From NCBI RefSeq assembly GCF_038051945.1, contig NZ_CP150302.1, positions 2,604,001 through 2,668,000 on the forward strand: 64,000 nt of DNA. Direction: 5' to 3'. The notes under the pieces were generated by a model. That model saw only the letters and a program-made list of their open reading frames with translations, did no database searches and was not told the DNA's origin. A program made the translations under genes and the position numbers. This document shows positions 56,867 to 64,000 of the stretch, piece by piece. Positions within the stretch are counted from its first letter, which is position 1. Every line of letters starts with the position of its first letter. This DNA comes from Paenibacillus sp. FSL H3-0469. GTDB lineage: Bacteria; Bacillota; Bacilli; Paenibacillales; Paenibacillaceae.

Positions 56867-58447
56867 CTAGCGGCTGCTGCGGTCCCAGGCATTGACCTCC
56901 ATGGTTTCAGTAAGTCCGCCGTAGGTGTTCCACTTGTGCACGAATTCGTCGAATTCTTCAAGCGGGCTGTCTGCGAAGATGATTTTGATGAAGCTTTTCT
57001 GCTCCAGCTTCTTCAGCAGTTCGCCGTCGCGCTGCATCGTCGCAGTCGGAGGTCCCGTGAACTGCTCCTTGCGGGAAGCCTCCTTCTGGCCCAGCAGCAC
57101 AGGGGCAATGTCCTTCGGGATCTCCCGGATGACGCCGGAGGGAATCCGGGCCCCGTCGAAGGTTAGCGTGTACGAGGCTACGCGGATGCCGCCCAGCGGC
57201 AGCTCCGAAGACTGGGCGCTCGGCTGGCCGCCCGCCATGGTAAAGTCATAGCCCTCTGCAAGACCATGAGCGAATTCACCAGTCGAGGTAGCATATGAAT
57301 CGAACAAATAATTCTGATACGTAAAAAAGATCTCAGGGTGCTTCATCTTCTTATTGATCAGAATGGCACCGTTGACAGGCAGGGTCCCTCTTCTCATGGC
57401 GAGGCCGCCCGGTCCTGAAGGGATGGGAATTGCCCGGACACGCGCATCAGCGTCACTCTTGGTCAAGGAGGACAGGGGCCAGCCACCCATCCAGTAGGGT
57501 CCGGCAATGATACCCGCCTTGCCGGAGATGAACTGGTTCGCCGCTCCCTCTTCATCCAGCCAGGCACTGTCAGCGCTCAAATACCCGCGCTGTACCCATT
57601 GCTTCATGAGCTGGACAGCCTTCCTTGCCTCGGGCTGGATGGAGCCGTACTCCAGGGTGCCGTCACTCCGGCGGTTCCACTGCTCAGGAACCGTACCATA
57701 GGCGCCGAACACCCAGCTGCTGTCTCCCATCCAGGTGCTGGGCCCGTTGCGGAATCCGGCCGACAGGCCGTAGGTATCCTTGATCCCGTTGCCATCCGGG
57801 TCCCGGTTGACGAAGGCATCCATGACCTGCTCCAGCTCATCCAGGGTCTTCGGTGCTTTCAGATGAAGCTTGTCCAGCCAATCCTGGCGGACCCAGAGCA
57901 GCGGATCGGAGTTATATTCATAATCCATAATGGGAATGGCGTACCTGTGCGCGCCGCGCACGAAGGGGTTCCATGCCGAAGCATCCTCGGCAACAGCCTT
58001 CTTCCACACCTCGGACGCATGCTGCTCGAACAGGTCGCCGACTTCCATGAATTGCCCTGAATCAATCAGCTCCTGGATAATATCGGCATCTCTGGTCGTT
58101 ACGATGTCGGGCATATTGCCTTTGGCCAGCTCCAGCCTCAGCTTGTTGGCGTAGGTCTCTGAGGTGCCGGAGATCGTCCAAAGATAGCGGATTCGGATGC
58201 CAAGCCGCTTCTCGGCCCAGGCCGTATGTACGTTGTGTTCCAGGCTCTCCCCTTTGATGAAATTGAGATTGGGGTTCACGGAGCCGACCGTATACAGGTC
58301 TACAGGAGGATCATATTTGCCTTCCTTAACATCGAAGTGAGGGGCTGTACTCTGCGGTGAAGCCGGCGGCTGACTATATTCGGTGCTGTGCCAGGAGTAG
58401 CCTGCCAGAATCAGGAGCAGCAGCAACAGCGGGGAACGGACTTTCAT
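56867..58447 (-). CDS. Extracellular sugar-binding protein lacking the lipobox cysteine
   Basis: 526-aa binding protein of the LipO/YtcQ-like large family that in Paenibacillus often sits beside YesM/YesN regulators. The hydrophobic signal region LLLLLLILAGY matches a lipobox except that Tyr (codon TAC) replaces the essential Cys, so lipidation is not predicted; it may be secreted free or stay anchored by the uncleaved helix. The mature domain has typical WNPFVRGAHRYAIPIMDYEY and DPDGNGIKDTYGLSAG segments. Divergent from the kinase gene 58532. No permease lies nearby, which fits a sensing rather than transport role. Confidence 0.88.
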   Translation of the reverse strand: MKVRSPLLLLLLILAGYSWHSTEYSQPPASPQSTAPHFDVKEGKYDPPVDLYTVGSVNPNLNFIKGESLEHNVHTAWAEKRLGIRIRYLWTISGTSETYANKLRLELAKGNMPDIVTTRDADIIQELIDSGQFMEVGDLFEQHASEVWKKAVAEDASAWNPFVRGAHRYAIPIMDYEYNSDPLLWVRQDWLDKLHLKAPKTLDELEQVMDAFVNRDPDGNGIKDTYGLSAGFRNGPSTWMGDSSWVFGAYGTVPEQWNRRSDGTLEYGSIQPEARKAVQLMKQWVQRGYLSADSAWLDEEGAANQFISGKAGIIAGPYWMGGWPLSSLTKSDADARVRAIPIPSGPGGLAMRRGTLPVNGAILINKKMKHPEIFFTYQNYLFDSYATSTGEFAHGLAEGYDFTMAGGQPSAQSSELPLGGIRVASYTLTFDGARIPSGVIREIPKDIAPVLLGQKEASRKEQFTGPPTATMQRDGELLKKLEQKSFIKIIFADSPLEEFDEFVHKWNTYGGLTETMEVNAWDRSSR

Positions 58448-58531
58448 GAAACCACCTTCTTTTCGTAGAGTTCATAATCTTATGATACACTTCTCCATAT
58501 TACAGCAAATGTCTTGAAAAGGATGATCTTT

Positions 58532-60280
58532 ATGGTGGCATGGCGTCCCAACCTGTTCATTAAAATGGTGGCAATCCTGCTCTCCCTGATTGCAGCCACA
58601 CTCTTGTTCTACGGATCGTCCTACCGTAAGGATGTCGGAGTCATTACCAGTCAGATCAAAACTACCGACCTCAATCATCTGGAATTCCTGACCCAGCAGA
58701 TGGATAACAACATTAACCAGCTCGCGGGCAGCATGTATGCCCTGCAGAGAGATCCCACCATCCGCGATTATGAGCAGATTACACAGCTGGGCCATCTTAT
58801 TGATCCAGCCCAGACGATTATGACGGTGCTCGAGAAGCTGTCTCTCCAGACCAGCTCCAGTACCTGGGAGAACCGGATTGTCTTGTACAAGCCCTTCAGC
58901 GGGGAGACCTTAGGCTCGGATTCGTCGTTGTCCTTCGATGTCACTGTCCTGCACAAGCCGCTTCCGGCAGGCTGGGAGTATATCTCGGCGGACAGGTCCG
59001 GCGCGGAGGCAGGCTTCCGGCTGCTCTTGTCGGACCCCTCCCAGGCAGCAAGCCGGCCGCGCGAGGCGCAGCTGCTGATGTCCATGTATTTGCCGGTCTC
59101 CAATATTGAACGGATGTTCGATGCCTACCAGTCGCAGAACACGGGCGATACCTTCTTGTACCATCCGTCATTCGGGGTGATCCTCTCGCGGAGTTCGGAC
59201 CGGCAGATGGCGGAGCAAGTCACTGCGGCACTGAATATCACGGCCGGGAAGAGTACCTCCGACATCTTCGACCTTACACAGGGCAGCTTCCTGGTCAGCT
59301 CGGTGCCCTCCTCGGCCATCGACTGGCAAGTCGTGCATTATTCACCGCTGAAGGAGATTCTTGAGCCGATCCGCAGCAGCCGGACTTCCTTCCTGACGGG
59401 ATCGGCCATCCTGCTGGCGATGAGCCTGCTCTTCTCCTTACAGCTCTACCGTCAGGTGCAGCGTCCGGTGAGCCTTCTGCTTCGTTCGCTTAACCGGATG
59501 AAGGAAGGCCGCTGGTCTACCCGTATCCATACGCGGACCAATCCGGAGTTCACGCTGCTCAATCAGGAATTCAATGACATGGCCGAGAAAATCCAGTCGC
59601 TGATCGAGCAGGTCTATCTGGAGCAGCTCCGGGCCAAGGATGCCCATCTGAAGCAGCTTCAATCACAGATCAATCCGCATTTCCTGTACAACTGCCTGTT
59701 CTTCATCAAGAGCAAGGCCGCCATAGGAGATACAGAGTCTGTCGAGGCCATGGCGCTCAGTCTGGGCGAATATTACCGCTATATTACCAGGGTCGATCAT
59801 TCCCTCACCACTCTTCAGGATGAGCTGAAGCTGCTGGAGACTTACCTGAAGATCCAGAACCTGCGGAAGCAGCGAATACGCTACGAGGTGGAGATGGAGA
59901 GCGGGCTGCTGGACCTGCATATTCCGCGGCTGCTGATTCAGCCTCTGGTAGAGAATAGTATCATTCATGGCATTGAGCGAAAAATCGGTCCGGGCTCCAT
60001 CCGGATCACCGGCCGCCATACCCGGGAAGCCATTCTCATTACCGTAGAGGACAACGGTGCCGGTATGACAGAGGAGGCTATTGCAGCACTTCAGGTGCGT
60101 ATCAACGAAACCACGCGTGAGGATGGAGGCTGCGGGCTATGGAATGTCCAGCAGCGTCTCAAATTACATTACGGCGAGGCTTCCGGCCTAATAATTGCCC
60201 CATCACCTGAAGGCGGTCTAATCACAACTCTCCGTATGGAGAAGAAAGAGGAACCTGATGCACCAAATTCTATTGGTTGA
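58532..60280 (+). CDS. Sensor histidine kinase, YesM/LytS-like
   Basis: 582 aa from the ATG behind AAAGGA. Two membrane segments (about 12-30 and 285-303) enclose a roughly 250-residue outer sensing domain. HAMP (about 305-360) is followed by the His_kinase domain with QINPHFLYNCLFFIKSKA and an HATPase domain with LVENSIIHGIERK and DNGAGM. It overlaps the regulator gene by 23 bp. Likely partner in sensing is the divergent binding protein. Confidence 0.95.
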   Translation: MVAWRPNLFIKMVAILLSLIAATLLFYGSSYRKDVGVITSQIKTTDLNHLEFLTQQMDNNINQLAGSMYALQRDPTIRDYEQITQLGHLIDPAQTIMTVLEKLSLQTSSSTWENRIVLYKPFSGETLGSDSSLSFDVTVLHKPLPAGWEYISADRSGAEAGFRLLLSDPSQAASRPREAQLLMSMYLPVSNIERMFDAYQSQNTGDTFLYHPSFGVILSRSSDRQMAEQVTAALNITAGKSTSDIFDLTQGSFLVSSVPSSAIDWQVVHYSPLKEILEPIRSSRTSFLTGSAILLAMSLLFSLQLYRQVQRPVSLLLRSLNRMKEGRWSTRIHTRTNPEFTLLNQEFNDMAEKIQSLIEQVYLEQLRAKDAHLKQLQSQINPHFLYNCLFFIKSKAAIGDTESVEAMALSLGEYYRYITRVDHSLTTLQDELKLLETYLKIQNLRKQRIRYEVEMESGLLDLHIPRLLIQPLVENSIIHGIERKIGPGSIRITGRHTREAILITVEDNGAGMTEEAIAALQVRINETTREDGGCGLWNVQQRLKLHYGEASGLIIAPSPEGGLITTLRMEKKEEPDAPNSIG

Positions 60281-61865
60281 CGATGAACCCTATGTGGTCG
60301 ATGATCTGTCCATTTCAATTCCCTGGGCGGAGATGGGCTTCGGACAGGTCCACAAAGCTTATTCCGGGTATGAGGCGCTGGAGCTGCTCCAGCGTCATCC
60401 CATCGATATTGTAGTCACAGATATCAATATGCCGGAGCTGTCCGGCACCGAGCTGATTGCCGCCATCCGCAAGCGCTGGAAGCATATCCGGGTGGTGATG
60501 CTGACCGGCTATGCGGAGTTTGAATATGCCCGCAAGGCTATTGAAGAGCAGGCCAGCGCCTATCTGCTTAAGCCGATAGCGAACGACCAGCTGATCGCCG
60601 TCATCGGTAAGCTGCAGGAGAAGCTGCGCAGTGACTGGGAGGCCTGGTCCTCCCACCAGCGGACGATGCAGACCTTCCGCGAGCATCTGCCGATCCTGCG
60701 GGACCGCCTGCTCGGGGAGCTGCTGCAGGGACGGAAGCTGCCCGGGCCGCAGCTCCAGGAGCGGCTGGGCCAGTTCGACCTGCCGTTCAGGACCGGGCTG
60801 CCGGTCTGTCTGGCCGTGGTCCGTCCCGAGGAATTCTTCCGGCGCCAGGATATGCACAGCATGCTGCTGTTTGAATATGCGATCATTAATATCGCCCAGG
60901 AGCTGTTCCAGGACCGGTTCCTGATCTGGTCCTGCAAGGATGTGCATGACTATCTCGTATTCCTGCTGCAGCCCAGGCAGGATCTTGAACACGGCGGCAA
61001 TCCCGGAAATGAGGTGGCTCAGGCTGCCTATCAGCTGCAGAATCATGTCAGCACCCTGATGGGAGGCGGCCTGTCCGTGGTGACCACCGGCTGGGGCGAC
61101 TTCCCGGATCAGGTCTACACTCTCTATCAATCAGCCATTTCCGCCATCCGCCAGCATATCGGCAGCGAGACCGGCATCTATCTCGATACCACAGATAACA
61201 GCAGCTCCCAGCCCGTGGAGATTCTCCAGCCGCTGTATGAGCCTCCGCTGCTGTTCCACATGTTCGAAGCGAACAACTGGCAGGGCATTGAAGATAAGCT
61301 GAACGCTATCGTCATGGAGCTGCTCGACAGTCCCGAGCGGTCACTGGAGCATATCCAGGAAGCCCGTCTGCACCTGGAGACAGCCTTCTATTACTTCGCC
61401 CACAAGAATAACAAGCTGCTGAGCGATATTATCGGCAATCCGCTGCTGGAGCAGGCTCCCTTTCAGACGCCGGACAAGCTGCGGGAGTGGGCTATGGAGG
61501 TTATCCTTCTGCTGAGAGAGCATACGGATTCCGAACGGCGGAACAGCCGGACCGTGCTGATCCGCAAGGTTCATGAGTATATCAACCGCAATCTTCACTA
61601 TGTCTCCCTACAGGCCATCGCTGACCATGTCCAGATGCATCCGGTCTATCTCTCCAAAATGTACAAGCTGGAGACCGGCAAGCGCATCAGCGACTATATC
61701 AGTCAGGTAAAGATGGAAAAAGCGGCGTATCTGCTTATCCATACGCCGCTCAAAATTTATGAAGTTTCCTCGGAGCTCGGGTACTCCAACGCCCATTATT
61801 TCATTAAGCTCTTCAAGGAGTATGCGGGGATGACCCCGCATGAATACCGTGACCGGGCGCTGTAA
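60258..61865 (+). CDS. AraC-type response regulator, YesN-like
   Basis: 535 aa. Receiver domain at 1-125 with the phosphoacceptor Asp in DIVVTDINMPELSG and Lys in YLLKPIAND. Central region without a known fold, then AraC helix-turn-helix motifs at about 435-533 (SLQAIADHVQMHPVYLSKMYKLETGKRI and YEVSSELGYSNAHYFIKLFKEYAGMTPHEYR). GAGGAACCTG precedes the ATG within the kinase gene. Convergent with the phosphorylase gene, only 9 bp away. Confidence 0.95.
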   Translation: MHQILLVDDEPYVVDDLSISIPWAEMGFGQVHKAYSGYEALELLQRHPIDIVVTDINMPELSGTELIAAIRKRWKHIRVVMLTGYAEFEYARKAIEEQASAYLLKPIANDQLIAVIGKLQEKLRSDWEAWSSHQRTMQTFREHLPILRDRLLGELLQGRKLPGPQLQERLGQFDLPFRTGLPVCLAVVRPEEFFRRQDMHSMLLFEYAIINIAQELFQDRFLIWSCKDVHDYLVFLLQPRQDLEHGGNPGNEVAQAAYQLQNHVSTLMGGGLSVVTTGWGDFPDQVYTLYQSAISAIRQHIGSETGIYLDTTDNSSSQPVEILQPLYEPPLLFHMFEANNWQGIEDKLNAIVMELLDSPERSLEHIQEARLHLETAFYYFAHKNNKLLSDIIGNPLLEQAPFQTPDKLREWAMEVILLLREHTDSERRNSRTVLIRKVHEYINRNLHYVSLQAIADHVQMHPVYLSKMYKLETGKRISDYISQVKMEKAAYLLIHTPLKIYEVSSELGYSNAHYFIKLFKEYAGMTPHEYRDRAL

Positions 61866-61874
61866 TTCCGTCAG

Positions 61875-64000
61875 TTACGCGAAGATAAGCTCTACCTCAT
61901 GGGCGAAGCCGTCATCTACGGCCGGTACCAAGCCGTCCTCCAGTACCCGGCCGTCCAGTGTCAGCCGGGCTGCCCCGTCCTGCATGCGGTGGAAGCCCTC
62001 CGGCTTGCGGACCTGAATCCGGTAGGAGGAGCTGCCCAGCTTCAAGGTATAGGTAAGCTCCGTCTGCTCTTCCCGCAGCACCGGACTCAGTGCTATGCCC
62101 TGCTCCGTATATTCAATACCCAGCGCTTCCATCAGCGAGAGGGTGAGCCAGGTCGAGGTGCCGCTAAGCATCGGACCGATGTTCTCACCAGTCTCGCTGT
62201 TGTTGTATTGGGTACAAAAGCGCGGATTCCCGCAGACGGCAAACGGATCATCCATCGTCTTGAACGGCATAATCCGGTCCAGCAGCCAGTAGCCCAGGCG
62301 GCAGAGCTCGGCAGCCAGATCCGGGCTGGATACTTCCTTGGCCCCCTTGAACATTGCCGCAGCAGCCATCATGCAGGCATGCTTGAATACGCCGCCGTTC
62401 TCACGGTCACCCGGGAAGTATTCATCCGATGCCGTGTGCGTGGATACCCGGCCCAGCGCTACCGGCGAGACCAGCTTCATGCCATAAGGCGTCATCAGAT
62501 GCGCCTTCAGGGTGTCCAGCATTACCGCAATCTGCTCCTCATCCGCACAGCCGGCCAGAATGCTCCAGCTGAACGAATTCAGGAAGTACGAGCCGTCCTT
62601 CGCCGGATCAGAGGACATCCCGTCCCCGGCAGCGCCGAGATACGTATATTCTCCGTCCGGATAGCGGTTGAACAGCACACGGGCGAAGAAATCGCCCTTC
62701 CAGGCATGCTCCTGGATGCGTCCGCGCAGCTTGACTCCGAAGCCCGTCAGCTCGTCTGCATACGCCTGCTCGCCTTTGCGGGCGGCCAGGGCGGACAATT
62801 CATCGACCGCCACCTTCAGCAGGAAGGCGTTCATGACGCTCTCGGAATAATCACTCTCCAGCGAATCCCCGAAGACGCCGCCGGCCTCCAGCTGCTTCCG
62901 GTAGAGTGCTTCCTTGGCCGGGCCGTTCAGATAGGTGTCATCGAGCTTCAGACAGTCGTTCCAGTCTGCGAAGTCGAGCAGCGGCAGGCCATGGCGTCCG
63001 ATCGAGATCTGTCCGGAATAGACAATAATCGCCTTCAGGGTCTCGAATACAGGGCGTTCGGTATCCGTGCCTGCTACCGGACAAGACTCATCCAGGAACT
63101 CCGTATCTCCGGTCAGCATGACATAACGGTAGACAGCCTGGATCAGCCATAGTGCATCATCGGACCATTTGCCAGGTTCTTTGCCCACCCAGAAAAAATT
63201 GTGATACGCATACCCCAGCTCAAATACCATGCTGGTCCATTCTTTCAGCAGGCTCTTGACGAGGCCGCCCCGGCCCATCCCGACGAAATAATACATCGAG
63301 GCATACATATCCTGAATTTCACGGAAGCCGATCTCCCGGTAGCCTTTCTGGGTCTGACAGAAGGAGCGGGAGACAAAGCTCTGGTAGAGCACCTGAAAAG
63401 GCAGGTTGCGGTTCACGAACTGGTCGAAATCCGCGTCCCCGGAGGATACCTGCAGGAACCTGGAGTAATTCCGCACGAACTTCAGGGATTGTGCCAAGGC
63501 TTCTTCGGCCGCGCTGCGGCTTGTGAAGCGGGCGATCAATGCACCTACCTCTTCCTCCAGTACCGTATCGCTCCAGGTAGCACCGCTCTTGTCGGAGACA
63601 AGTCCCGTCAGCTGGTCAACCGCTGCCGAGGCTCCGGCAGCAACCTGAATCTCCCCCGCTACCGCGAAGAAGCCCGGGCCCTTGCGGTGCAGAATGCTGC
63701 TCAGCTTCAGCGCGTCGGATGGCCGGTGGAGCGAGCCGGTACCGACGAACTCATTGTAGCTGACGCAATATTCGCGCGGCAGCACCGGTCCGTCTTCCCC
63801 GTGGATAATCATTGTGTGGAAGCGCAGATCATGGCGCCCGCCTTCCGGGTAATAGTCAGGGCTAATTGCAGCTACGGCTCCATCAGCGTCCTGCAATACG
63901 CCGCCTTGCATAATAACATTGCTATACAGCACATCCTCGAACAGAGCGCCCGGTGCTGCCGAGCCGAACATGCCCGTATACACCAGACGAAGCTGGCGGC
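61875..64000 (-). CDS. GH94-like glycoside phosphorylase, N-terminus outside the window
   Basis: At least 708 residues, open through the window edge (reads RQLRLVYTGMFG at the border). It has the GH94 (cellobiose phosphorylase-like) architecture of a beta-sandwich, then an (alpha/alpha)6 barrel beginning near SFCQTQKGYREIGFREIQDM, and a C-terminal beta region ending HEVELIFA. The DFADWNDCLKL stretch fits the place of the catalytic Asp, and GRVSTHTASDEYFPGDRENGGVFKHACMM is typical of the family. Acceptor specificity (cellobiose, laminaribiose or beta-1,2-glucan type) cannot be told. Probably cytoplasmic, processing beta-glucan oligomers. Confidence 0.87.
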   Translation of the reverse strand, partial: RQLRLVYTGMFGSAAPGALFEDVLYSNVIMQGGVLQDADGAVAAISPDYYPEGGRHDLRFHTMIIHGEDGPVLPREYCVSYNEFVGTGSLHRPSDALKLSSILHRKGPGFFAVAGEIQVAAGASAAVDQLTGLVSDKSGATWSDTVLEEEVGALIARFTSRSAAEEALAQSLKFVRNYSRFLQVSSGDADFDQFVNRNLPFQVLYQSFVSRSFCQTQKGYREIGFREIQDMYASMYYFVGMGRGGLVKSLLKEWTSMVFELGYAYHNFFWVGKEPGKWSDDALWLIQAVYRYVMLTGDTEFLDESCPVAGTDTERPVFETLKAIIVYSGQISIGRHGLPLLDFADWNDCLKLDDTYLNGPAKEALYRKQLEAGGVFGDSLESDYSESVMNAFLLKVAVDELSALAARKGEQAYADELTGFGVKLRGRIQEHAWKGDFFARVLFNRYPDGEYTYLGAAGDGMSSDPAKDGSYFLNSFSWSILAGCADEEQIAVMLDTLKAHLMTPYGMKLVSPVALGRVSTHTASDEYFPGDRENGGVFKHACMMAAAAMFKGAKEVSSPDLAAELCRLGYWLLDRIMPFKTMDDPFAVCGNPRFCTQYNNSETGENIGPMLSGTSTWLTLSLMEALGIEYTEQGIALSPVLREEQTELTYTLKLGSSSYRIQVRKPEGFHRMQDGAARLTLDGRVLEDGLVPAVDDGFAHEVELIFA

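Overview
The window looks like chromosomal DNA of a Paenibacillus-type endospore-forming Firmicute. Evidence seen in the sequence: sporulation genes (spoIIP, gpr), a complete com locus, an HrcA/CIRCE heat-shock operon, a leucyl T-box, SLH-domain cell-wall anchoring, paired YesM/YesN-like two-component systems next to sugar-binding proteins, and moderately high GC genes with frequent GTG/TTG starts. No species can be named from sequence alone.

Layout. 1-3.4 kb: 3' part of a Vpr-like S8 protease with three SLH repeats. 3.8-17.7 kb: a conserved housekeeping block, mostly on the minus strand: holA, (divergent rpsT), gpr, spoIIP, a small membrane protein, lepA, hemW, a GNAT acetyltransferase, hrcA, grpE, dnaK, dnaJ. 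17.8-20.2 kb: a SigW-like ECF sigma factor with its zinc-finger anti-sigma factor, plus small genes. 20.3-22.5 kb: divergent KDPG aldolase and KDG kinase genes. 22.5-33.9 kb: a glycan locus: LacI regulator, YesM/YesN two-component pair, binding protein plus two permeases, a GH130 phosphorylase, and an AT-richer beta-helix hydrolase. 34.3-36.0 kb: a second ECF sigma factor with a non-zinc membrane partner. 36.4-40.0 kb: nrdIEF behind two NrdR boxes. 40.8-45.0 kb: a hydrolase, then a two-component system with an ABC transporter. 45.0-50.8 kb: comEC, comEB, comEA and divergent comER. 50.9-54.5 kb: leuS with a distant T-box leader. 54.6-64 kb: an AI-2E-family membrane protein, a GH16 beta-glucanase, a binding protein without a lipobox cysteine, a divergent two-component pair and a GH94-like phosphorylase cut by the window end.

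In Bacillus subtilis the com genes and the holA-to-dnaJ block are adjacent. Here they are split by about 27 kb of sugar-catabolic, regulatory and nrd genes, which suggests an insertion or rearrangement.

The most unusual content is intergenic. One family of elements has four short dyads spaced exactly 51, 62 and 51 bp, arranged as an inverted repeat, in three complete copies and one half copy. A second element with unrelated sequence has the same four-unit, two-fold-symmetric design (50/56/50). A third family of about 105 bp occurs twice and has compensatory changes in its stems. Seven and a half tandem copies of a 52-bp unit lie between the leucyl T-box terminator and leuS. I do not recognise these as described elements.
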